From: Scleropages formosus
Taxonomy: Eukaryota > Chordata > Actinopteri > Osteoglossiformes > Osteoglossidae
Assembly (NCBI RefSeq): GCF_900964775.1
Contig: NC_041806.1
Span: 16,832,297-16,896,296, forward strand
Reading direction: 5' to 3'
DNA: 64,000 bases
Numbering within the stretch: the first letter of the stretch is position 1; every line of letters starts with the position of its first letter. A program made the translations under genes and the position numbers. This document shows positions 38,227 through 48,450 of this stretch, piece after piece. The notes beneath the pieces are model-generated. The model was not told where the DNA came from. It made no database searches and saw only the letters and a list, made by a program, of their open reading frames with translations.

Positions 38227-39079
38227 TCAGTCCCTTCCTGCTGTGCCAGCCACTATTCTATAGAAGTGAGAAACAAAGGTGGGGTCTTTCTCCTCCAGAG
38301 CATGTAGGAAGGCATTCCGCTCCTCTTCACTCCATGACTCAAACCACTGGGACCAGAGGCGCAGCTGACACTCGAAGATGTTGGGTGGTCGGTCACGCAC
38401 CTGCAACATTACATTGTCGATCAGCCCACACTGACACACGGAACTGGCTTTCAGGCAAACTGGAACAGTCAGTTGGAAAATCTCATCTGTGCGTTTCGTT
38501 TTAATTAAGATTTTCTAAAGGGTCCAATGGACACGGTTAGCTGAGCTACATGCATTACGCTGAGCTATTTGGGCTACCTCGAGTGTTCACTGGACAGCGG
38601 TGTGTGTGTATGTGTGTATATATAGTGTGTTGAGCTGAGTCTTGTACCTGCAGCGTGTTGAGCTGCTCCAGCAGAGTGCACACCTTTCCTGGCACAGCCT
38701 TGGAGACCAAGTCCTGTAGGAAGCGCTCCCTCTGGGGTAGTGCCCAGCCCAGGAACCAGCTCAGCACACACCTCTGTTCCTGCTGGGTCACGTAGGAGAG
38801 TGGCATGGGGTCCCTGGGAACTTCTGGGCCCAGTGAACTGCAGGACATTTCCCCCAGGTTTGGGGGCGCAGTGTGACAAGGAGGCGAAGGGAAATCTGCA
38901 AGATTTTCGTTGGCCGAGAAAGTCTGGGGGCAGCACCACTCGTGTCTGGCTAAGGAATTGACTTCTTGGGGGGTGACAGTTAATGTTGGGGCAGATGGCC
39001 CATCCATTGCTGGAGGTATTGCGCCTGAGGGAGGGGGCTGCAGGCTGGAGCCCTGGAATCCTTTAAAGAACCAGGACAT
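38227..39079 (-). CDS. c14orf119: homologue of human C14orf119 (2 coding exons)
   Basis: Function unknown. It is a small conserved vertebrate protein, in my recollection assigned to a DUF4508-type family. Coding exons 39079-38648 and 38400-38227, phase 0, 201 residues; the human protein is 140. The shared core is strong: SYVTQQEQRCVLSWFLGW, then LPQRERFLQDLVSKAVPGKV (human PQRERFLEDLVAKAVPEK), DRPPNIFECQLRLWSQWF (human DRPPSIFECQLHLWDQWF) and the end HFYRIVAGTAGRD. The fish N-terminus is longer, Pro/Ser-rich and not comparable. I placed the start at 39079 (MSWFFKGFQG) just after a pyrimidine-rich stretch. An upstream in-frame ATG at 39154 is possible if the exon extends. In human this gene is the head-to-head neighbour of ACIN1. 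Here it is also divergent from acin1, but about 8.7 kb away, with a LINE between. Confidence 0.9.
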
Positions 39080-39189
39080 CTTCTCGGGGGGCAAAACAAT
39101 ATTGTCAGCAACAACCTTGGAGAGACAGGAGGTGTCTATGTTAGCGTAACTCAAAACTGGTCACAATAATGTCTCTCTTTCTCCGAATA

Positions 39190-39265
39190 TAATGCACAAA
39201 TTATGTTTTCTATGAGATGTACGTCGCTTTGGAGAAAAGCATCTGCTAAATGAATAAATGTAAAT
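39190..39265 (+). repeat. SINE 3' tail fragment
   Basis: 'gatgtacgtcgctttggagaaaagcatctgctaaatgaataaatg', sense tail only. Confidence 0.7.
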
Positions 39266-39574
39266 ATGCAGTCAGCATAGCTGAAGCTGTTCAACAAGGG
39301 CCTGATGTACAGCCACCACAATGCACAGCAGCACCTCATGACTTTGTTTAGAAATGAGCCCGAGGCAGAGACAGACCTCTTTACTCAGCATCGCTGCCAT
39401 ATTTTACTTAGTATTACATATTTACAAGTAATTTTGTAAATTTGTGATTTATGCCTTGGGCTTTCTTTCCTTATGTCCTTATAATTTACATCAGGCTGCT
39501 GAGAGGATTCGTAGAGTAAGAATTTCATTGTATGGTGTAACAAACTGTTTATTGTACGTATGACAAACTCTTGA

Positions 39575-39660
39575 ATACTTACATTTATTCATTTTGCAGA
39601 TGCTTTTCTCCAAAGCGACGTACATCTCACCGAAAACCACAATGAGTGAATTACAGAGAA
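39575..39660 (-). repeat. SINE 3' tail fragment, antisense
   Basis: 'cattttgcagatgcttttctccaaagcgacgtacatctc', the reverse complement of the fragment at 39190. Confidence 0.7.
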
Positions 39661-39903
39661 AGAGACCCTGATGCAGACACATGATTCTAAAGCACAGTTA
39701 ATTTGTTACTTTCCACCATTTGAACCAATGTACATCTCATGGGTAGCAGTGTAAAGGTTTATCCAAATAATCTACAATTCCTAATCAATATTTTTTTCTT
39801 TCACACAGTGTGTGTGTGTATTTTTTTCTTTTAAACAAACATTTGCATCACGAGTAGATGCATGAAAGTTTATCCGTTATTCAACAGTTATGATCTCAGA
39901 GTA

Positions 39904-40260
39904 ATTTATTTATTAAGCAGACACTTTTCTCCAAAGTGACTTCCAATGAACTGTATGTAGTGTTACCAGCCCACACACCTTATTCACCAAGGTGACTTAC
40001 ACTGCTAGATACACTACTTACAATGGGTCACTCATCCATAAATCAGTGGAACACACTCTCTCTGTCACTCACACACTATGGGTGAACCTTAACAGCATGT
40101 CTTCTGACTGTGTGAGGAAACCAGAGCACCCAGAGGAAACCCACACAGGGACAACATGAAAACTCCACACAGACATTGAGTGGGGATTGAGCCCGCATCC
40201 TCTCACACCACCCAGGCACAGTGAGACAGCAGGGCTACTCGCTGTGCCACCATGCTGCCC
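39904..40260 (-). repeat. V-SINE-like copy, antisense, nearly full length
   Basis: Reads from tail 'ttatttattaagcagacacttttctccaaag' through 'acaatgggtcactcatccataaatcag', 'gtgaggaaaccagagcacccagagg' and 'acaacatgaaaactccacacag' to the tRNA-like 5' end 'gctactcgctgtgccaccatgctgccc'. The best copy of this family here; use it as reference for the others. Confidence 0.85.
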
Positions 40261-40596
40261 TGTTTCACAGATCATGTGGGAAGTGAGTCTGGAAGAGGTG
40301 AGTTTTAAGACCATTTCTTAAATGAAGACAGCGATTCAGCAGTTCTGAGTGAGGGGGGGGAGGTCATTCCACCACAGTGGAGCCAGAACCAAAAACCTTC
40401 TGTGTTTTTGATTTTGGACCTTTCGTGTGTGGAACCACCAAGCGGGCAGAGGTGGAGGAGCGTAGCAGTCTAGACAGCAGTATGAAAAAGTGGTCAGCTA
40501 AGCAAGAAAGTTCCAGTACGATTCATGAGCTGCCAGACTAAAAGGAAGGGTGCAGTCATGCAGTGTCATTTTTACCAATAATTTTGTTATGTGGAA

Positions 40597-40599
<3 letters not shown>

Positions 40600-40635
<36 letters not shown>

Positions 40636-40835
40636 GACTGAAATCACTTGTCCCGAGTGGGGTCACGGTGAGCCGGAGCCTAACCCGGCAACACAGGGTG
40701 CAAGGCTGGAGGGGGGAGGGGTCACACCCAGGATGGAATGCTAGTCCATCAGAGGGCACCCCAAGCGGGACTCGAACCCCAGACCCACTGGTGAGCAGGC
40801 CCCGGCCAAACCTGCTGCACCACCGCCCCTCCATC
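40600..40835 (-). mobile_element. GT-tailed tRNA-derived SINE, copy 5
   Basis: Antisense. Its GT tail has grown into a CA microsatellite of about 35 bp (40598-40633). Perfect 11-bp target duplication atgtggaaata at 40589-40599 and 40836-40846. Confidence 0.94.
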
Positions 40836-41033
40836 ATGTGGAAATATATTAACAAAACACAACACACATGCAAAGTCTCTGATGCAGCACGTACAATATT
40901 ACATTTAACAGAATATATTGTAGGAACGAGTGGGTGAGTGTGTGGCTACCCTGCTTTGGATAAGATCCGGACTGCCATGACCCTGACCAGGACAAGCAAT
41001 GAGGAAAAAAAACGAAAACGTGATGAATTTTAG

Positions 41034-41034
<1 letters not shown>

Positions 41035-41062
<28 letters not shown>
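41035..41062. repeat. (CA)n microsatellite
   Basis: About 13 CA units, without a SINE body next to it. Confidence 0.85.
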
Positions 41063-41064
<2 letters not shown>

Positions 41065-41229
41065 TCCCCAGAGGAAAGAAACTCACTGCGTTATTATAGC
41101 TACGAAAGAGCTAAGTTGTATGCCTGAAAAACATTTCAAATCATGTATCTTATCTATCTCCAATTCATTTTCATCAATTTGAAGTTAATTTCTCCGATGA
41201 CCAGCTACTTTTTTTTTTATTTCTAAAAC

Positions 41230-42010
41230 GACTGGAAACGAGATTTTAAAAAATACAGAAAGAAATGTTGACGCCGCGCGCTCAGAATAAATATCCGCTC
41301 ACGCGACGAGATCCGGATAAACCCGATTAGTGCTCATAATATAGAACCCCGTCACTACTTTTTTATTCCAGTTTTTTGTTCGGTTTTCCTCTGTGCGAAG
41401 TGTTGTTGCTGCTCTGTTCAGTACTGCAGAAACTCAGCGACACAAACGTTACGTGGAGACCGAGGCGCCGAGCGGTTTTGTCAGGGACAGATTTCATACA
41501 GAAAAAATCCTGTCAGAAACCGCGCATCACGATATATATATTATAATAGCAGTTAAGGCCGAATTACCATGATATTTTCGGTTTTTACACATACAACTAG
41601 TTTAGTTTCCAAGTAGGTTTCCAACTTAAACAAAACACAACGCGTTGCCGTTATCCAAATAAGAAAATAAAAGCAAATGAAAACAGCTCACCGTTTCTTT
41701 TTACTCCCTAAAAAATATTATTAGTTAGGCGCACAGTTGCTCAAGACCATTCGTGCGGCTCGATAGCGACACTTCCTGCTACTTCCGGATTCGTGTGGAA
41801 GCCATTCCGATCACTGTCGACTCCTCCTCGCTGCCCTTCTTTCCCGCTCCAGCAGTCATCTTACGCTCCCTCGTGCCATGTTACAGTGTTTCTGTGCGCA
41901 CGCGGTTCTACATCCGCTCTAGACCCCAAGGCCGCGTGGCTGTGATGTGAGCCACGTTACTGCGAACCGCGGGGCGTTCAGTAGGATCAGTGTTGCGTTG
42001 CCGTTGGAAC
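41230..42010 (-). promoter_or_regulatory. CpG-rich promoter candidate for c14orf119
   Basis: A moderately CpG-rich stretch upstream of the c14orf119 start. ETS-type sites acttcctg (41771) and acttccgg (41781) lie close together, typical of housekeeping promoters. A minus-strand donor (AAACG|GTGAGC, exon end 41692) could close an untranslated first exon. It would need a 2.6 kb intron to the coding exon. Inferred, with no transcript evidence. Confidence 0.4.
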
Positions 42011-42364
42011 GCCTGCTGCTCTGGTACCGGTTCCGTGTTAATGTTCCCCTAACAATGCCTGTCAGGTACCCATGTACATAATAAATGCACACCACTTCTT
42101 CATAAAGTCATATTGTGCTCAAAACGGAAATGTTACAGCACCTTTCCGGACGTAAATATTTATAAGTGTAGGCAGTGAACTTGTTTTCATTACCTAAGCC
42201 GCCGCTTCTCCATTATGATTTGAGTCGGTCGATGTGACATGTATTATCTATTATATATATATTTATACATTTTCTCCGAAGGGTAGGGGCAAAAGTCTGA
42301 GCACTGAGCCTAACCTGTGGACCCTGGGTTCTACTCCCTAAACACTTACTATTACCTATTATTA

Positions 42365-42555
42365 CACACACACACAATGTCTCCAACCGCTTGTTCCAAG
42401 CAGGGTCACGGAAAGCCGGAGCCTAACCTGCAACATGGGGCGTAGGGACACACCCAGGATGGGACGCCAGTTCATCACAAGGCACCCCAAGCAGGACTCA
42501 AACCTCAGACCCACCAGAGCAGGCCTCAGCCAAACCCACTGCACCACCATGCCCC
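42365..42555 (-). mobile_element. GT-tailed tRNA-derived SINE, copy 6 (left of tandem pair)
   Basis: Antisense, short CA tail. Flanked by ttacctattatta at 42352-42364 and 42556-42568. Lacks the Ala/Leu-rich GGCTGGAGGG part of the body ('cgtagggacacacccagg'), a short internal deletion relative to the other copies. Confidence 0.94.
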
Positions 42556-42563
42556 TTACCTAT

Positions 42564-42568
<5 letters not shown>

Positions 42569-42631
<63 letters not shown>

Positions 42632-42821
42632 CATCTGAAACTGCTTGTCCCAGGCAGGGTTGTGGGGAGCCGGAGCCTAACCCTGCAGCAGAGGGCGTAA
42701 GGCTGGAGGGCATACCCTGGACGGCACGTCAGTCCGTCGCAAAGCACCCCAAGCGGGACTCGAACCCCAGACCCACAGGAGAGCAGGACCCAGTCAAACT
42801 CACTGCGCCACCATAACCCCC
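42569..42821 (-). mobile_element. GT-tailed tRNA-derived SINE, copy 7 (right of tandem pair)
   Basis: Antisense, directly after copy 6, with a CA tract of about 60 bp derived from its tail. Flanked by the same 13-mer ttacctattatta at 42556-42568 and 42822-42834, so both copies used one target. Confidence 0.94.
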
Positions 42822-42834
42822 TTACCTATTATTA

Positions 42835-43739
42835 TCCTTTATTAATTTCTCAGGAGCAGTGATTTCATTATTTCCTCCTTTTTTTTTCTGACATTTGAAT
42901 ATTAATAGAAAGCAACAGAAGCAGCTGTGGCATCTCATACTTCTGCAGCACCTCCCATAGAATATATGTTGAGACACATGGTCATGGGCCCTCCATGTTT
43001 ACGGAGCTCATGTAGGCTGGGTTTACAGATTCACACCGTTCCAAAGGTGTTCCTGCATGTAAAGGTGAAGAGCAATAGTCATCCCTCTACTTCTAAGATG
43101 CTGAGTGCATAATACACTATTTCTGTGAAAGATTTTTATCCATAGCTGAAATTTGTATCCTGTGATGACAAGAAAACAATCTGATATGAGATAAACAAGC
43201 GTGAAAACAAACAGCATCAGTGACAACAGCAAGACAAAGCAGTAACAGTATATACTGGTCTGAAAGGAGCAGGCAGCCACCAGAGTTTTAATTTTAGTTT
43301 AAATTTACTATTACAAAACATTTTTGATCATTGGAAAATGGAGACTTTATGTGCATTATTTCATCATGTGCAATTGGTTAATAAACCGTCTGTGCATGCA
43401 CAAAGGTACGACTTAAAGGGAACACTGGTGAAGAGTCGCCCCACTGTTCCACAACCAGAACAACGTCGACATTAATCATCGCTAAATATGAGGCTCAACA
43501 GTCAGCTATTACCTCTTTTCCGGTGGGTTTAACTAATTAGTAAATCATCCATCAGGGTTTTTTGATCAAATGCCTCTTCACTACATATCCCTCATAGTAA
43601 ATGTGTAAACACTTACAATAACACTTTGAGCATATTTAACTTAACTGAATCATTGTTTAACGTGTATAATGTATACTGTTTAATCTATAACGTTTATGTA
43701 GGCTATAATCTGTAGAGGTTGATGTAAAACATTCATTGT
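42835..43739. other. intergenic sequence, nothing recognised
   Basis: AT-rich, short random frames, no repeat recognised. Confidence 0.5.
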
Positions 43740-43810
43740 ATTTTTGTACAAGATGTACGTCGCTTTGGAGAAAAGCATCTGTATCTTAAATGAGTAAATG
43801 TAACTGTAAC
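43740..43810 (+). repeat. SINE 3' tail fragment
   Basis: 'gatgtacgtcgctttggagaaaagcatctg' followed by 'taaatgagtaaatgtaac'. Confidence 0.65.
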
Positions 43811-43944
43811 ATATAAATTATTACTGTTCTTTAAGTTACTATTACCAGGTTAGGAACATGTACGCAGAGTCCACACATAAAAAATGAAGAAAAAAGGAGC
43901 ACCTCACCGAATAATTCAATTTAAAAACAATTAACATCTGCTTG

Positions 43945-46900
43945 TCAATCCATCCATTCATCTTCTTGCCCACCTCTCCTTCTAGGGTCGCAGTGGCAAT
44001 AGGGAGAGCAGAGAAGCTCAGACATCCCCATCCCTCACAGCTTCCTCCAGCTCAACCCAAGGGATCCCCAGCCGCTCCACGGCTAACAGCGATATATAAT
44101 CGTTTCAGCAGGTCCTGCTCTGACATCGGGACCTCGTCCCAGTTGGCGGTGCCTGGTATACCTCCAAAGGGAGGTACCCAGAGGGCATCCTTACCAGATG
44201 TCTGAACCACCTCAACTGGCTCCTCTCAATGTAGAGGAGTAGTGGCTCTACTCTGAGTTCCTCCCGGATGTCCAAATTCCTCGCCCTGTCACGGAGAGTG
44301 AGTCCCACCACCCTATGGAGAAAACTCATTTTAGCCACTTGTATCCGCAATCTTTTTCTTTCGGTCATTACCTAGAGTTCATGACCATAGGTGAGGGTAG
44401 GGACATAGACCTACCAGTAAATACAGAGCTTTGTGTGTGTGTGTGTGCCTTGTGGCTGAGCTCCCCCTTCACCACTACAGTCCGGTATGGTGACTGCATT
44501 ACTGCTGCTGCTTCCAGTCTGCGGCTGATCTCATGTTTCCTTCTCCCCTCACTTGTGAATAAGACCCCACAATACTTTAACTCCTCCACCTGGGGCAAAT
44601 TCTCTCCCCTTACCTGGAGGGGGCATGCCATCCTATTCCGTGAGAGAACCATGGACTCAGACTTAGAGGTACCAATCCTCATTCCAACCATTTCACATTC
44701 GGCTGCAAACCGTTGGAGTGCATGCTGGAGTCATCCATGTGACGGTCCCAAAAGGACAATATCATCCACAAAAAGCAGAGATATCACTCTCCAGCCCCGA
44801 CGTAAAATGTCCTGCTGACCTCGGCTGTGCCTTGATATCTGTCCATGAAGACCACAAATAGGAGTGGGGACAAGACACAACCCTGGCGGAATCCAACACC
44901 CACAATGAATGGGCTTGACTTAGTGCCGAGTATGCGGACATAGCTCTCGCTCTGTGTGTACAGAGACCAAATGGCCCGCAGTAGTGGCCACGGCACCCCA
45001 TACTCCTGAAACACCTCCCACAGATTTTCTCAGGGAACACAGTTGTAGGCCTTCTCCAAGTCCATAAAACACATGTAAACTGGATAAGCGAACTCCCATG
45101 CCCCTTTAATTATCTGTGAGAGGGTAAAAAGCTGGTCCACTGTTCCACAGCCAAGACGAAATCCGCATTGTGCCTCTTCAATCTGAGGTTCATTTATCGG
45201 CCAGAGCCTCCTTTCCAGCACCCTGGTATAGACTTTCCCAGGGAGGCTGAGAAATGTGACACCCCAAGAGTTGGCACACACTCTCCGGTCCCTTTTCTTA
45301 AAGATAGGGACCACCACCCCAGTTTGCCAATCCAAAGGCACTGTCCCCGAGGTCCATGCAACATTGCAGAGGGGTTTCAGCCATGACAGCCCTACAACAT
45401 CCAGGGCCTTAAACAGATCTCATCCACCCCGGTGCTTTGTCACTGTGGAGCTTTCCAGCTACCTCAGTGACTTCCACCAGGGAAATGGACTCATACCGTG
45501 GAAGCCTCTGGCCCCGACTCCTGTAAGGGAGGCATATGTCTCGGGTTTAGGAGACCTCCCGACAATGTCCTCATTTGAGGTCAGAGTTTCTCCACCTTTG
45601 CTGACTACAGCTTGAGCGAAGCTCCTCCAACCCCTCCTGAGCTGCCAGATGGTTCTCCAGAACCTCTTTGAGGCCGATCGAAATTCATTTTCCATGGCCT
45701 CTCCAAACTCTTCCCATGCTCTGGATTTTGCTTCTGCAACTGCAGCTGCTGCCTCCTTTTTTGCCTGTCAATACAAATTTGCTGATTCAGGAGTCCCCAG
45801 AGCCCACCAGGCCCTAAAGGTCTCCTTCTTCAGCTTGAAGGCTTCCCTCACCACCTGTGTCCACCAGCGGGCCCTTGGGTTTTCGCCATGACTGGCACCA
45901 ACAAGCTTTTGGACATAGCTGCACCTGGCTGCTTCCATCATAGAAGTTTTGAACAGGTTCCACTCAGACTCCATGGCCCCTTCCTCCTATAGAACATGGA
46001 AGAAGTTCTCACAGACGTGGGAATTAAAATCATTCCAGACAGGGTCCTCTGACATTCGTTCCCAGCACACCTTCACTATATGCCTGGGTCTACCAGGTCT
46101 GTCTGTCAGTTTTCCCTGCCAGTTGATCCAGCTCACAAGCAGATGGTGATTGGTTGACAGCTCAGCACCTCTCTTCACCCGAGTGTCCAGAACATGTAGC
46201 CTCAAGTCAGGTGAAATGACTACAAAGTCAATCATTGACATTTGGCCCAAGGAGCTCTTGTACCAAGTACACTTATGAGCATCCTTGTGTTCGAACATAG
46301 TGTTTGTTATGGACAAACCATGGCTAGCACAGAAGTCCAATAACATTTCACCCTTCAGGTTTAGATCGGGCAAGCTGTTCTTCCCAATCATGCCACTCTA
46401 GATTTCCCAGTCATTGCCAACGGGTGCATTGAAGTCCCTTAACAGGACTATGGAGTCTATAGGTGGGGCCCTGTCCAGAACCTCACCCACTGTCTCCAAG
46501 AAGGTTGAATACTCTGAACTGCTGTTAGGTGCATAAGCACACACAAGAGTCAAAGTATACCTCTCTGCAACCTTAAGTCACATTGAGGCAACCATCTCAT
46601 ATACTGGGACAAACTCCAACTGTATGGCAGCAAGCCGGGGGCTTGCGAGTATCCCCACACCCACCCGGCACTTCTCACCCTGTGCAACTTCTGAGTAAGA
46701 GAGAGAACACCCCCTATCAAGGAGTTTGGTTCCAGAGCCAACACTGTGAGTGGAGGTGAGCCCAACTATATCTAGCTGGTATCTCTCAACCTCCTGCACC
46801 AGTTCCGGCTCCTCTCCCCCAGTGAGGTTACATTCCACGCGCCAAGAGCCAGTTTCTACCGCAAAGGACTGCGATGCCACGTGCCACCCTGCCCCATCCT

Positions 46901-47283
46901 GTTGCCTGAAAGACATCGCTCCCGATCCCCATGTTGGACCTTTCGGGTGGTGAGCCCACATGGCCCCCCCACATTGCTTTTTCAGGCTGAGCCTAGCCGG
47001 GTTACGTGGGCTGCCCGGCCTCCAGGCACTTGAATTAGAGTACTACCCCAGGCCTGGCTCCACGGGTAGGTCCCGGTGACCCTGTTCCGGGCAGGGTAAA
47101 CATTCTTTTGTTCCTATTTACCATAGGGGTTTTTTGGATCATGTTAGTCTGGATCTTCATTCCAGACCTGGTTGCCATGGGCGACACTACCAGGAGCATA
47201 CTGCTCCTGACGATATAGCTCTGGAGATCCCTAGATCACACAAGCCCTTCGGCCACAATAAGGTCCCGATCCGGGAAGGGGCA
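43945..47283 (-). mobile_element. LINE (non-LTR) retrotransposon, endonuclease plus reverse transcriptase, decayed
   Basis: About 3.3 kb, antisense to acin1. In order on its own strand: a 5' leader (47283 to about 46960); an AP-type endonuclease, with ELVQEVERYQLDIVGLTSTH near 46770 and MLLDFCASHGLSITNTMFEH and SMIDFVVISPDLRL near 46200-46350; a linker; and a reverse transcriptase with DWQTGVVVPIFKKRDRRVC near 45330, MCFMDLEKAYN near 45060, the catalytic box LLFVDDIVLL near 44770 (FVDD where FADD is usual) and RQGCVLSPLLFVVFMDR near 44870. The end has MSFLHRVVGLTLRDRARNL near 44310. The 3' end is a short atggatgg-type repeat. The coding region is split into about eight frame segments by stops and shifts, so it is dead. 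RTE/Rex-like features suggest a clade, but I do not assign one. Confidence 0.9.
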
Positions 47284-47640
47284 TCTATGTGTAAACTCAC
47301 AATCTGGATATATATTAAACATTTAAAATGAGATTGTCAATCAACGTAGGACAAAACTGCAGTCAAGAAAGGACTAAATTCAAGACCAAATTGATATTAT
47401 TAAGCACAGAAGAGTGCTATTATTGTGTTATGTATATGTTATGTAAGTTACACATGGTATGTGATCATCCCAAGTTATCACTCCAGTAATCCAAAGGCAG
47501 TAACCTCTGCCTCACTCTTTCTTATTTAATAATTTGACCTTAACAAAAATAAATTGTTGCAAACATCACTACACAGGGGAAAAAAGCAGTATTTTAGTAA
47601 CAAGAGTACGAAAGCTAACCACAGAAAATAAAACGTATGT
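47284..47640. other. AT-rich gap between the LINE and the acin1 promoter
   Basis: Nothing recognised. Confidence 0.5.
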
Positions 47641-48450
47641 GCTGTTTTAAATACATTAGAACCGTTCTCAGCGTACATGGCGGGGGCTATGAGGGCTGCT
47701 GTTTGAGGCATGAGGCGCTTTCCCCGCCCCTTCCGGAAGGACCCGAACTCTGACGTGTGCGCGAGGGAGGGCGCTGCGGCGGACGGGGCTGTAGACCGAG
47801 GTAAGGCAGAGCAAGATGGCGGAGCTAGAAGACGTTACGCTGGATGGCAGGCCGCTTCATTCGCTCCGGGTGGCAGATCTGAAAGCCGCTTTGGAGCAGC
47901 GAGGCCTTCCTAAAAGCGGACAGAAGAATGCCCTTATCAAGAGACTCAAAGGGGTGAGTTGTGCGATGGTTTCGCGCTTCGTGTAAGAAGTTTGGATTTA
48001 GTCTGTGTCGACTACTTCGACGACCGAAAAAAGCCGAGCGACAGGCCGTGTCGACTATTAGGGAGCGAAAACGACTCGCTGGGCGGTTGTACGAGTATGT
48101 GCATCATGCGGGTGCACGGACGCGCGCCCGTCTGTCCGTCTTAGACGTCTACGTGCGCGCGCGCGCGAGTGTCTTAACCGAGGTTTGTCTATGATGTTTT
48201 TGCGAGTAGTAGTTTCTGAGCTGAGCCTGAGGCCGCCGAGACGAGAGTGTGTGTGTGGAACTGAGCTGAAGTTGGCGTGTCGGGCTGCCTGCCTTGCGCG
48301 CAGCGGGTCCCACGGTCACACTATTGCAATAAACATAGGTTTTACAGTTTCCAGTGACCGGCGGGACCGCGCTTTGTGTGCGCGGCGCTCACGGGCCGCA
48401 CACGGCGGGGGCGCGCCCGCTCTCGGTATGTTTACACACAGATAGTGCGG
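47640..48450 (+). promoter_or_regulatory. acin1: CpG-island promoter of acin1
   Basis: CpG-rich from 47.68 kb to about 48.45 kb, covering the first coding exon and the start of intron 1. 'ccccgccccttccgg' at about 47720 holds an SP1-type GC box and an ETS-type TTCCGG, 90 bp before the ATG. Confidence 0.75.

Noticed and set aside
37731-38504. Plus-strand frame of 257 codons
   Set aside because: Overlaps the c14orf119 last exon on the other strand; no recognisable motif.
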